This document shows positions 36,565-46,105 of a DNA stretch of 64,000 bases, piece after piece. A program made the translations under genes and the position numbers. The DNA lies in the NCBI RefSeq assembly GCF_947495675.1, contig NZ_CANLZX010000001.1, forward strand, positions 62,001 to 126,000, written 5' to 3'. The notes beneath the pieces were generated by a model. That model was not told the DNA's origin. It did no database searches and saw only the letters and a program-made list of their open reading frames with translations. Position 1 is the stretch's first letter; every line of letters begins with the position of its first letter. This DNA is from an uncultured Algibacter sp. GTDB lineage: Bacteria; Bacteroidota; Bacteroidia; Flavobacteriales; Flavobacteriaceae.

Positions 36565-38967
36565 TTACCCTATAATGTGAAGTTCTGTAAACTCTTTAGT
36601 AAGAGTTAATGTATTTTCTCCATTAAGTTTTAAGTCTTTTAGTGGTATTACTACATTATCAACCTCAACCTCAGATATTTTAAATGGTAAGCCGTGTAAA
36701 CTTAATTTAAATGTTTTATAAGTTGTTGTATACTTACCAGATTTATGCTGCTGAATAATTAATTCGTTTTTCTTACCAGATAACTTAAAGTCTCTTAGAC
36801 TAAACCTTCCTTTAATATAGTCATAACCATCAGTAGCATCTTCATAAACTTGAGAGGTTTCTTTTCCTTCTTTATAATACACATCAAGTATCAATTCATC
36901 AATCGTTTTTTCACCTACATATTGCTGAATTGGGTATTTTGGTATAATAGCACCTTCTTTTACAAAAATTGGCATACTATCTAAATCGGCATCAACCCAT
37001 TGTTCGGTTCCTCCTTTAATTATTTCATCAGTCCAGAAGTTATACCATTTACCAATAGGGAAATATAAACGTCTTCCTTTTTGGTTTGGTCCTGTTATTG
37101 GGCAAGCTAGTATTTTTTCACCAAAAACAAATTCATCATTTCTATAATGTGTTTGTGGATCGTGTTGATCATACAAAACAAGAGATTTTAAAATTGGAAC
37201 ACCCTCTTCGGCATATCTCCAAAATGCTGTATATAAATATGGTAGTAATTGATAACGTAATTCAATAAACTTTCTAACCACATCTGTAATGGTGGTTCCA
37301 AAAGCCCATGGTTCTTGATCGCCGTGGTCTCCAGATGAGTGTGTTCTACAAAATGGGTGGAAAATACCTAATTGAATCCAACGGGCATATAATTCACCAT
37401 TTGGTTGTTCTGCAAATCCCCCAATATCAGAGCCAATAAATGAAAAACCAGACATACACATACGTTGTGCTTGTAAGTTTGCAATGGTTAAGTGGTCCCA
37501 GGTTGCAACATTATCGCCTGTCCAACTTGATGTATATCTCTGTGTACCAGAATAAGCAGCTCTAGTAATTACAAAAGGTCTTTTTGGATATGAGAACTTT
37601 TTTAAACCTTGATAAGTAGCTCGAGCCATTTGCATACCATAAACGTTGTGTGCTTTTCTATGGCTACAATGGTTTCCGTCGTAATCATGTCTTACATCAT
37701 CTGGGAAAGTTTTTCCAGGAACATCCATTACTGCAGGTTCGTTCATGTCATTCCAAACACCTTTAACCCCTATATCTTCAACAAGTTCTTGAAATAAATT
37801 TGACCACCAATCTCTAACTTCAGGATTTGTAAAATCTGGGAAATAACACTCCCCGGGCCAAACTTTACCTTTCATATAAGGACCATCAGCACGTTTACAG
37901 AAATAATCTTTTTCAAGACCTTCTCTAAATACAGAATAATCCATATCTATTTTAATCCCCGGGTCTATAATAACAATAGTTTTAAAACCATCATCAGCTA
38001 ATTCCTTAACCATACGTTTTGGATCTGGAAAATACTCTTCACTCCAAGTAAAGCATCTAAAACCTTCCATATAATCGATATCTAAATAAATAGCATCACA
38101 AGGAATTTGTAATTCTCTAAACTTAGCTGTAATTTCTTTTACGTTAGATTCTGGATAATAGCTCCATTTACATTGGTGGTAACCTAAGGTCCAAAGAGCA
38201 GGCATTTCATGAGGTTTACCAGTTAAATCTGTATAGTTTGCAACAACATCAGACATTTCTGGACCATAAATAAAATAGTAGTTCATTTCACCACCTTGTG
38301 CCCAAAAACTTGTAATATTTCTACGTTCGTTACAAAAATCAAAAAACGATCTAAATGTATTATCAAAAAATATTCCGTAAGATTTTTTATTGTGTAATCC
38401 TGTATAAAACGGTATCGTTTTGTATATAGGGTCGGTATCTCTTCCATATGCATAAGAATCTGTTACCCAATTTTCAAAACGCTTTCCTTTTAAATTATTA
38501 TCAACAGGTTTATCTCCTAAACCATAATAACTTTCACCTGGTTGAGCGGTCTTAGACATTTTTACAATATCTCCACCAAACTGGTAACTTTCTTCCCAAT
38601 GAAAACCAAGTTCATCTTCACATATTAAAGATTTATCCTTAGCATCATAAATAGAAGTACGTAAATCTAATTTAGAAATGTGACAAATTAGCTTTGCTGT
38701 AGTAATAATATAATTTTGATCATTTTCGGTAACTTCAAGGTGATTATACCCTCTGCTAGCATATTTTGTTATAGCATAAGAAAAATCATTTTCAAAAATA
38801 CCTGTTGTAGTAAACCTAAAACGAAGGATGCTATCTCTACGCACAGTAACTTCTAAAACTACTCCGTTTGCTGTAGTAAAAGATAGTACATTAAGATTCT
38901 TTTCGTATGAAACTATTTTGGATGGAAATAAGTTTCCTTTATATTCTAATTCTGTATTTAATATCAT
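36565..38967 (-). CDS. Glycoside hydrolase family 31 alpha-glucosidase
   Basis: 800 residues, cytoplasmic (no signal peptide). The N-terminal beta domain leads into the GH31 barrel. The nucleophile is D407 in GVWNDMNEPAV, the acid/base D485 in SSWTGDNVATWDH, and substrate-binding residues are visible in AIYLDIDYMEG and ITRAAYSGTQRY. The C-terminal beta domains are complete. It releases glucose from non-reducing ends of alpha-glucans or alpha-glucosides and probably turns over the polymer made by the adjacent glg operon. A strong terminator between it and glgB indicates independent transcription, despite the same strand and related function. Confidence 0.95.
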   Translation of the reverse strand: MILNTELEYKGNLFPSKIVSYEKNLNVLSFTTANGVVLEVTVRRDSILRFRFTTTGIFENDFSYAITKYASRGYNHLEVTENDQNYIITTAKLICHISKLDLRTSIYDAKDKSLICEDELGFHWEESYQFGGDIVKMSKTAQPGESYYGLGDKPVDNNLKGKRFENWVTDSYAYGRDTDPIYKTIPFYTGLHNKKSYGIFFDNTFRSFFDFCNERRNITSFWAQGGEMNYYFIYGPEMSDVVANYTDLTGKPHEMPALWTLGYHQCKWSYYPESNVKEITAKFRELQIPCDAIYLDIDYMEGFRCFTWSEEYFPDPKRMVKELADDGFKTIVIIDPGIKIDMDYSVFREGLEKDYFCKRADGPYMKGKVWPGECYFPDFTNPEVRDWWSNLFQELVEDIGVKGVWNDMNEPAVMDVPGKTFPDDVRHDYDGNHCSHRKAHNVYGMQMARATYQGLKKFSYPKRPFVITRAAYSGTQRYTSSWTGDNVATWDHLTIANLQAQRMCMSGFSFIGSDIGGFAEQPNGELYARWIQLGIFHPFCRTHSSGDHGDQEPWAFGTTITDVVRKFIELRYQLLPYLYTAFWRYAEEGVPILKSLVLYDQHDPQTHYRNDEFVFGEKILACPITGPNQKGRRLYFPIGKWYNFWTDEIIKGGTEQWVDADLDSMPIFVKEGAIIPKYPIQQYVGEKTIDELILDVYYKEGKETSQVYEDATDGYDYIKGRFSLRDFKLSGKKNELIIQQHKSGKYTTTYKTFKLSLHGLPFKISEVEVDNVVIPLKDLKLNGENTLTLTKEFTELHIIG

Positions 38968-39289
38968 AAAATGATGTAATCAATATTAATAGACGAAAAT
39001 ACTAAAATTAAAAGACCTTGGATATCACTTTTTATTAAAAAATCGCAATAAATTTTGAATAAAACCAAATAATAACTTGTTAAATTGTGGATAATTTAAA
39101 GGTTTGTAAAACAGCCGTTTTTTATTACCTTATACAGACTTAGTTTTTGTCTTAAAACATTGATATAAATTAGTTTAAGCTTTTGTGTGATTTTTTTAAA
39201 TAACAGATGTAATAAATATAAAAAAACACCAGTTAGTCAATAAATATTGAAGCTAACTGGTGTTTTTTACTTTTAAGGTGTTTTTAATT
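38968..39289. other. Gene-free gap between GH31 and glgB
   Basis: 322 bases without a convincing reading frame. The right part is occupied by the glg operon terminator; the left part must hold the promoter of the GH31 gene, though no exact TAnnTTTG box on the minus strand stands out. Confidence 0.6.
39221..39268. terminator. Strong intrinsic terminator of the glg operon
   Basis: Sixteen-base perfect arms (AAAAAACACCAGTTAG at 39221-39236 and CTAACTGGTGTTTTTT at 39253-39268) enclose a loop that itself pairs (TCAATA/TATTGA). The hairpin lies 21 bases after the glgB stop and has A/T runs on both sides, so it could act in both directions. Confidence 0.93.
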
Positions 39290-41197
39290 TTATTTAAATT
39301 TAAAAATGGTAACCGCTAGTGGTGGTAATGTAATTTCTGCTGAATAGTCTTTACCATTCCATGGGTCTTTTTTAATAGTAATTTGTTTTTTGTTAGTAAT
39401 TCCACTACCTCCAAATTCTTGGGCATCACTATTAAATATCTCAAGAAGTTTACCCTTTGTTGTGACACCTATTTTATATCCTTTTCTTACTGTAGGTGTT
39501 AAATTACAGACTACAACTACGTTTTCATCTTCCTTATAACCTTTTCGTATATAAGAAATTACACAATTTTCATGGTCGTCGTAACTTATCCATTCAAAAC
39601 CTTCTCCACTAAAACCTTTTTCATAAAGAGCGGGCGTATTTTTATAAATTGCATTTAAAGATTTATAATAGTTTTGCATGTCTTTATGAGGCTTAAATTC
39701 TAACAAATTCCAATCTAAGCTTTCTTGAAAATTCCATTCGTTATACTGCCCAAATTCACTTCCCATAAATAATAGCTTGGTTCCTGGGTGTGTAAACATA
39801 TAACCGTATAATAAACGAAGATTAGCAAAACGTTGCCACTCATCACCCGGCATTCTTCCTAAAATAGAATTTTTCCCATAAACGACTTCATCATGTGATA
39901 AAGGCAGCATAAAGTTTTCGGTAAATGCATAGGCTAAACTAAAAGTAATATCATTTTGATGATATTTCCTATAAACAGGGTCTTTTGCAAAATACTCTAA
40001 AGTGTCGTGCATCCAACCCATCATCCATTTCATTCCAAAACCTAAACCACCTTCAAAAGTAGGTTTAGATACCATTGGAAATGCAGTAGATTCTTCTGCA
40101 ATGGTCTGAACGTCTGGAAAAGAGGCATAAATCTCTTCATTTAATTCTTTAAGAAAGCTTATAACGGCTAAGTTTTCTCTTCCGCCATAAATATTTGGTT
40201 CCCATTCGCCATCTTCTCTTGAGTAATCTAAGAATAGCATAGACGCTACGGCATCTACACGCAAGCCATCAGCATGATATTGATCCATCCAAAAAACAGC
40301 ATTACTAATCAAGAATGAACGTACTTCATTTCGTTCATAATTAAAAATTAAACTTTTCCAATCTTGGTGATATCCTTTGCGTTTATCTGGGTGCTCGTAT
40401 AAGTGCGAACCATCAAAAAAGCCTAATCCATGAGCATCTTCTGGAAAATGTGATGGTACCCAATCTAAAATTATTCCTATTCCAGCTTGATGTAGTTTAT
40501 CTACTAAATATTTAAATTCTTCAGGATATCCAAAACGCGACGTAGGTGCAAAATAGCCAGTTATTTGATAACCCCACGATGGGTCGTATGGAAATTCCAT
40601 AATAGGCATAAGCTCTACATGTGTAAAATTCATGTCGCTTACATAGTTTACCAGATCATCAGCTAATTCGTAATATGATAAAAAACGATCTTCTTCTAAA
40701 TGTCTTTTCCAAGATCCTAAATGGACTTCGTAAACAGAATAAGGAGCATCTATAGCGTTATTCTTTTTACGTGTTTTCATCCAGTCTTTGTCTTTCCACT
40801 TATAATTATCATCCCATACTATAGATGCAGTATTTGGGTTGTGTTCAAAGCGTCTAGCATAAGGATCTGCTTTTTCTGTTTTAATATCGTTATTATGACT
40901 TTGTATTTTGTATTTGTAAGTAGCACCTTTTCCAATTAAAGGAATAAAACCTTCCCAAATACCACTCGAATCCCAACGCACATTAAGTTGGTGTTCGCCT
41001 TCCATCCAATAATTAAAGTCTCCAACTACAGAAACTTGCTTAGCTGTTGGTGCCCAAACGGCAAAATATACACCGTCAATACCGTCAACAGTTACAAGAT
41101 GTGAACCAAATTTTTCATATAGTCTAAAATGCTTTCCAGCTTTAAAAAGGTTAATATCAAACTCGGTAAATAAACTGTGAACTTTTACTTGTGCCAT
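39290..41197 (-). CDS. glgB: 1,4-alpha-glucan branching enzyme (GH13)
   Basis: 635 residues, the length of the single-N-domain GlgB class. A CBM48 domain (about 30-130; GVYFAVWAPTAKQVSVVGDFN) precedes the GH13 barrel. The nucleophile is D315 in GLRVDAVASMLFLDY, the acid/base E368 in TIAEESTAF, and the transition-state histidine/aspartate pair is in LPLSHDEVVYG. It makes alpha-1,6 branches in the linear glucan. It starts four bases after the maltokinase stop and is the last gene of the operon, followed by a strong terminator. Confidence 0.97.
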   Translation of the reverse strand: MAQVKVHSLFTEFDINLFKAGKHFRLYEKFGSHLVTVDGIDGVYFAVWAPTAKQVSVVGDFNYWMEGEHQLNVRWDSSGIWEGFIPLIGKGATYKYKIQSHNNDIKTEKADPYARRFEHNPNTASIVWDDNYKWKDKDWMKTRKKNNAIDAPYSVYEVHLGSWKRHLEEDRFLSYYELADDLVNYVSDMNFTHVELMPIMEFPYDPSWGYQITGYFAPTSRFGYPEEFKYLVDKLHQAGIGIILDWVPSHFPEDAHGLGFFDGSHLYEHPDKRKGYHQDWKSLIFNYERNEVRSFLISNAVFWMDQYHADGLRVDAVASMLFLDYSREDGEWEPNIYGGRENLAVISFLKELNEEIYASFPDVQTIAEESTAFPMVSKPTFEGGLGFGMKWMMGWMHDTLEYFAKDPVYRKYHQNDITFSLAYAFTENFMLPLSHDEVVYGKNSILGRMPGDEWQRFANLRLLYGYMFTHPGTKLLFMGSEFGQYNEWNFQESLDWNLLEFKPHKDMQNYYKSLNAIYKNTPALYEKGFSGEGFEWISYDDHENCVISYIRKGYKEDENVVVVCNLTPTVRKGYKIGVTTKGKLLEIFNSDAQEFGGSGITNKKQITIKKDPWNGKDYSAEITLPPLAVTIFKFK

Positions 41198-41200
41198 AAA

Positions 41201-42832
41201 TTAATGATTTATAATATTAGATATTCCTTTTAAAGGAATGACTGCCCATTGCGGACGAGAGTTGAGCTCGTAACCCAACTCGTAAACTGCTTTTTCTAAT
41301 AAGCAGTATTTTAATATAAATATACGTTCTTGATTGTATCCTAAATTTAAATTTGCATTTTGAGTTTCTGTAACATAGGTACCCAAAAATAAACCTGTAA
41401 TATATCTATACAAAACCTCAGAGGCTTGAAATAAAGATTCTTGTGTTGCTTTATAATGCGTTTTGCTATTATTAAAAACTGTGGCGTAAATGGCATAATG
41501 AAAAGACCTAAATAAACCAGCAACATCTTTTAAAGGCGGCTGCTTTACTTTTCTATCTCGTATAGTGCTTTCTGGTTCACCTTCAAAATCAAGAATGTAA
41601 TAGTCATTATCTTTTACTAAAACTTGGCCTAAATGATAATCGCCATGAACTCTTATGCGTTCGCCTTTCAGTTTTGTCCAATCAAAGTCTACAAAACGTT
41701 TTCGTATAGTGTTTTTGTTTTCAAGAAGCTCTTTTGCTAATATTAATGCTAATCCGTCTAATTTATCTAAGCTATTTTCAATAATATTTAGCCTATTTTG
41801 AAACTGATAAAGCATTTTGTTTTTTAACCATACTGTGTAGTCACCATTGTAATGTTCTGGTGTAAAAGCTGTTTCTTCAAACTCTGAACCTAATGCTATA
41901 TGCATTTCTGCAGTACGTTTTGCTAACGTTTTAACTTGATTAAATAAATTTAATCCAGCCCAATCTATAATTTGAGGTGGAATGTTTTCAATAGTTAAGC
42001 GCTGATATAATGCAGTATTTGGCAAGTTTTCAATGCTTATCTTTTTTTGCTCTAAATTTAAAAATACTTTGTGTAATTCTTTTAGCATATAATCCCAAGC
42101 ATCACCTTCGTTAGGAATCATTTCTTGCATCAAACCTATGGTAATATTTGTGTTTTCTGAATCTACTAAATTAATACTCCCTAAATATGAAGGGGTGTTT
42201 TTAAATTCTTTTTTTTCAGAGAGAAAACGACTCATTTCATAGTCTGGGTTTTTATCCCCAAAAATGCGTCTAAAAAACTTTAATACATATTTTTCGTTAT
42301 AGACAATAGAAGTATTGCTTTGCTCTAAACCCATGAACCTTGACGACTCATAAATTACATTATTAAACAAATGGCTTTTATGATATTGTACTTTTGTAGT
42401 GTCTTTTGGGGTTGCAGTTGCAATACGTTCAAAAACTAATTTTCTGAATGATTCTAAATTTATTGCATCAATAATATAGCCTTTTTGATTATTGATGCTA
42501 ATAGGTAAAATTCTGTCTTTTTTTGCAAAATTTTCATCTGTTACAAAAGCTATTGGTAAAAAATAATGTTGATAAAAGGCTTCGACAAAATCAACTTCTA
42601 GTATAAGGCCAAAATAAACTTCACCATGTTGTTGAATTCTAAAATATTCAGCTAGTTCAATGTATTTTAATTGACTTGACTTGCCACCATACCAGCGTTG
42701 TTTAATAATGTAGGCCTCTAATACCTCAGAAAGAAACGTTTTAACAAACGCTTGATTTTCTAGTAAAACTTCCCAGGAGTCATTTGACTCAAAAAGGGGA
42801 TTTACTGATGATATTGAGGCTTCTTCAGTCAT
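41201..42832 (-). CDS. Maltokinase
   Basis: 543 residues. The N-terminal cap region (about 20-130, with IIKQRWYGGKSSQ) is typical of maltokinases, followed by an aminoglycoside-phosphotransferase-like kinase fold. The catalytic loop RVHGDYHLGQVL (about 394-405, catalytic D398) and the metal-binding DFEGEP (415-420) are intact. It phosphorylates maltose to maltose-1-phosphate with ATP, feeding GlgE. In many genomes it is fused to or beside trehalose synthase; here it is a free-standing gene and no treS lies in the window. It sits between glgE (3-base gap) and glgB (3-base gap). Confidence 0.92.
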   Translation of the reverse strand: MTEEASISSVNPLFESNDSWEVLLENQAFVKTFLSEVLEAYIIKQRWYGGKSSQLKYIELAEYFRIQQHGEVYFGLILEVDFVEAFYQHYFLPIAFVTDENFAKKDRILPISINNQKGYIIDAINLESFRKLVFERIATATPKDTTKVQYHKSHLFNNVIYESSRFMGLEQSNTSIVYNEKYVLKFFRRIFGDKNPDYEMSRFLSEKKEFKNTPSYLGSINLVDSENTNITIGLMQEMIPNEGDAWDYMLKELHKVFLNLEQKKISIENLPNTALYQRLTIENIPPQIIDWAGLNLFNQVKTLAKRTAEMHIALGSEFEETAFTPEHYNGDYTVWLKNKMLYQFQNRLNIIENSLDKLDGLALILAKELLENKNTIRKRFVDFDWTKLKGERIRVHGDYHLGQVLVKDNDYYILDFEGEPESTIRDRKVKQPPLKDVAGLFRSFHYAIYATVFNNSKTHYKATQESLFQASEVLYRYITGLFLGTYVTETQNANLNLGYNQERIFILKYCLLEKAVYELGYELNSRPQWAVIPLKGISNIINH

Positions 42833-42835
42833 AAA

Positions 42836-44773
42836 TTATTTGTTAATCTTGAAGATGTGAAATGGCATAGTTGGATGTAATTCCACATAACACCATTCGC
42901 TATTCCAATTGTATCGACTATCAGTTATTAAATCATGCATTTCAAGATTATGTCCATGATATACCCCAATTTCATGAAGTGGAACCTGAACAGTACCTTG
43001 TTGTGAATTATTATCATCTAAACTTATAATAACAAATATTTGATTTGTTCTGTCATCATTCCATTTATAAAATGCTAATAAATTATCGTTTCCTATGTGG
43101 CAGAATTTAATATTATTAGTTTGTTGAAGTGCAGGATTATTGTGTCTTATATAATTTATTTTTGCAATAATAGTTGTGAGTTTATTTTGGATTTCCCAAT
43201 TATAATGAGTGATTTGGAATTTTTCTGAATTTAAATACTCTTCCTTTCCTAGTAAAGAATTAGATAGCATATATTCAAAAACAGGCCCATAAATACCTAT
43301 ACTTGAGCTTAAGGTTGCAGCAAGTGCATATCTTTGAATATGCTTAGATTCATTGGCGCCTTGTAAATGATATGGGTTTATGTCTGGCGTGTTTGGCCAG
43401 AAATTAGGTTGCATATATTCCTTTAACTCAGATTTAGTTAATTCTTCAACATATTCAATAAGTTCATGCTTGTTTTCTCGCCAAGTAAAATATGTGTATG
43501 ACTGCGTATAGCCTTGTTTTGCTAATTGCTGCATCACTTTAGGTGCGGTAAAAGCTTCTGCTAAAAATATAACATCTGGATGTTTGGCTTTTACTTGGTT
43601 AATTATCCAATTCCAGAAATAGAATGGTTTTGTATGTGGATTATCTACTCTAAAAATTTGTATACCACAATCAATCCAATGCATTAAAATATCTAGGCAT
43701 TCTTGCCATAGGTTTTTATAGTCTTCACTTTCCCAATAAATAGGAAGTATATCTTGATACTTTTTAGGTGGATTTTCTGCATATTGTACCGTGCCATCTG
43801 GTCGCCATTTAAACCACGATGGATGGTCTTTTACCCAAGGATGGTCTGGTGCAGCTTGTAAAGCATAATCCATAGCGATTTCAATATTGTTTTCTTTTGC
43901 TTTTTGGATTAAAGATTTAAAATCATCGAGCGTACCTAGTTGTGGGTGAATGTCTTTATGACCTCCATGTTGAGAGCCCACACCCCAAGTTGAACCAACA
44001 TCGCCCTCATGAGCTTCGGTAGTATTGTTTTTTCCTTTTCGGTTTACTTCGCCAATTGGATGAATTGGTGGTAAGTATACCACATCGAATCCCATGTTTT
44101 TAACCCTAGGAAGCAAACGTTCGCAGTCTTTAAAAGTACCATGAACTCCTGGATGCTCTGATGCAGAACGCGGAAAAAACTCGTACCAAGTACTAAACCT
44201 AGCTTTTTTTCTGTCCACATAAACCCTGTATTCTTTTGTGTTATTATCAAGTATTTTTGTTGGGTTGTTAAAGAATATTTGATATAATTTATCGGCTGTA
44301 GCTTCTGTAATAGCTTCACCATAGTCATCTTCATTTTTAAATAATTTATAAAGATGTTCTAGGTATGCCTTATCGGTAGCATTTACTTTATCTAAAAGAG
44401 CTTCAATATATTCGGCGCCTTCAAGTAATTCAGAAGCAACATATTGGCCATCATTAATTTTTCTAATTAAACCATAACGCCAATTAAGGGCATAATCTAC
44501 CCAAGCTTGTACTTTATATGTAAAAAAGCCTTGTTTGTTTACAGTAAATGAAGCTTGCCATTCGTCATTAGATGACAATGTCATTCTTGTTTCTTTCCAA
44601 ACTTTACCATTTTCGTGTTTATATAGAATTGATGCACCCAAAACATCATGACCATCGGCCATGATATGGGCCTCTACATTAACAATTTCGTTAACTACAC
44701 GTTTTATATAAAACTTGCCACAATTTACACTTGGTGAAATGTGGTCTATTACAACTCTTCTTTGGTCTTGCAT
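42836..44773 (-). CDS. glgE: Alpha-1,4-glucan:maltose-1-phosphate maltosyltransferase (GH13)
   Basis: 645 residues, as in GlgE. The N-terminal DUF3416-type domain (about 1-180) is followed by the barrel with ARFSTWYEFFPRS, PPIHPIGEVNRKGKNN and GSTWGVGSQHGGHKDIHP, all GlgE hallmarks. The nucleophile is D377 in IFRVDNPHTKPF and the acid/base E406 in FLAEAFTAP; YTYFTWRENKHEL follows. It adds maltosyl units from alpha-maltose-1-phosphate to the non-reducing end of linear alpha-1,4-glucan. It lies in one operon with glgC upstream and maltokinase and glgB downstream. Confidence 0.96.
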   Translation of the reverse strand: MQDQRRVVIDHISPSVNCGKFYIKRVVNEIVNVEAHIMADGHDVLGASILYKHENGKVWKETRMTLSSNDEWQASFTVNKQGFFTYKVQAWVDYALNWRYGLIRKINDGQYVASELLEGAEYIEALLDKVNATDKAYLEHLYKLFKNEDDYGEAITEATADKLYQIFFNNPTKILDNNTKEYRVYVDRKKARFSTWYEFFPRSASEHPGVHGTFKDCERLLPRVKNMGFDVVYLPPIHPIGEVNRKGKNNTTEAHEGDVGSTWGVGSQHGGHKDIHPQLGTLDDFKSLIQKAKENNIEIAMDYALQAAPDHPWVKDHPSWFKWRPDGTVQYAENPPKKYQDILPIYWESEDYKNLWQECLDILMHWIDCGIQIFRVDNPHTKPFYFWNWIINQVKAKHPDVIFLAEAFTAPKVMQQLAKQGYTQSYTYFTWRENKHELIEYVEELTKSELKEYMQPNFWPNTPDINPYHLQGANESKHIQRYALAATLSSSIGIYGPVFEYMLSNSLLGKEEYLNSEKFQITHYNWEIQNKLTTIIAKINYIRHNNPALQQTNNIKFCHIGNDNLLAFYKWNDDRTNQIFVIISLDDNNSQQGTVQVPLHEIGVYHGHNLEMHDLITDSRYNWNSEWCYVELHPTMPFHIFKINK

Positions 44774-44808
44774 TTTGATTAATTATAATAAGAAAAATAA
44801 AAGGTTAA

Positions 44809-46074
44809 TTATATTACTGTGCCTTTTGGTATGGTAACACCATGTTTAATAACTACAATACCATCTCTAATACAATATGTTTCGGTTTCTGTATCTTCTA
44901 AATGTTTACCTCCATTTATTCTAACATCGTCACCAATACGGCAATTTTTATCGAGGATACAGTTTTTTATAAAGCATCGTTCGCCAATACCCATTAAATT
45001 TTCAATTTTATTGCTTTGCATATCTTCTAGCGATTCGTAATAATCTGCTCCCATCATATAAGTGTTTATAATGGTTGACTCTTTACCAATTCTAGAACGG
45101 ATGCCTATTACTGATTTTTCAATTTTAGCAGCACCTATAATACAACCTTCTGATACCACAGCTTTGTCTAGAGCTGTACCAGCAATTTTAGTTGTAGGTA
45201 ACATTCTTGCGTGTGTGTATATGCGTTTATCTCTATTATATAAATCGAACTTAGGAATATCATCTGTTAATCCTAAATTAGCTTCAAAAAAGGATTCTAT
45301 AGTTCCAATATCAGTCCAATAACCTTCGTATTGATAGCTTAATGTTTTGTGTTTATCGATAGCCTGTGGTATAATTTCTTTCCCAAAATCGTTAGTATCT
45401 GGGTTTTTCATTAAGTCTACTAGCAAATCTCTATTAAATACATAAATACCCATGGAGGCTAGATAATTACGTCCTTGCGATTTCATGTCGTCACTTACTT
45501 CCGATGTCCAATCCGGTAATAAGCTAGCGTCTGGTTTTTCTATAAAAGAGGTGATTGTACTTTCGTCATTGGCTTTAAGGATACCAAAGCCCGTAGCGTC
45601 TTTAGCGGTTACAGGAATGGTTGCGATAGTGATTTCGGAGCCACTTTTTTCATGAGCTTCAATCATTTTATCATAATCCATTTGGTATAATTGATCACCA
45701 GATAGTATTAAAGCATATTCAAAATCATGTTGTAAAAAATGATGCATACTTTGTCTTACTGCATCTGCAGTTCCTTGAAACCACGTTTTACTTTCTGGCG
45801 TTTGTTCTGCCGCAAGTACATCAACAAAAGCACTACTAAAAAAACTAAAATGATAGGTGTTTTTAATGTGTTTGTTCAATCCGGCAGAATTGAATTGTGT
45901 TAACACAAAAATTCGCTTGATATCTGCATTAATACAGTTAGAAATAGGAATATCTACCAATCTGTACTTACCTGCAATTGATACTGCTGGTTTAGATCGT
46001 CGGTCTGTTAGAGGATATAGTCTAGAACCTTGTCCACCTCCTAGTACAATGGATAAAACTTTATTATTAATCAT
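44809..46074 (-). CDS. glgC: Glucose-1-phosphate adenylyltransferase
   Basis: 421 residues, the usual size. The N-terminal nucleotidyltransferase motif is SIVLGGGQGSRLYPLTDRRSKPAV, followed by GKYRLVDIPISNCINA, LILSGDQLYQMDY and SFIEKPDASL. The C-terminal left-handed beta-helix (about 300-421) contains hexapeptide-like turns (CIIGAAKIEKSVIG). It makes ADP-glucose from glucose-1-phosphate and ATP, the substrate of the GlgM/GlgA enzyme encoded just upstream (31-base gap). Allosteric control is usual in the family but cannot be read here. Confidence 0.96.
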   Translation of the reverse strand: MINNKVLSIVLGGGQGSRLYPLTDRRSKPAVSIAGKYRLVDIPISNCINADIKRIFVLTQFNSAGLNKHIKNTYHFSFFSSAFVDVLAAEQTPESKTWFQGTADAVRQSMHHFLQHDFEYALILSGDQLYQMDYDKMIEAHEKSGSEITIATIPVTAKDATGFGILKANDESTITSFIEKPDASLLPDWTSEVSDDMKSQGRNYLASMGIYVFNRDLLVDLMKNPDTNDFGKEIIPQAIDKHKTLSYQYEGYWTDIGTIESFFEANLGLTDDIPKFDLYNRDKRIYTHARMLPTTKIAGTALDKAVVSEGCIIGAAKIEKSVIGIRSRIGKESTIINTYMMGADYYESLEDMQSNKIENLMGIGERCFIKNCILDKNCRIGDDVRINGGKHLEDTETETYCIRDGIVVIKHGVTIPKGTVI

Positions 46075-46105
46075 ATCTTTTGGATTTTTAGTTAGTTACA
46101 TTTAT

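Noticed and set aside
45062-45322. 86-codon plus-strand frame inside glgC
   Set aside because: It is antisense to the conserved beta-helix domain of glgC and has no signal or domain.
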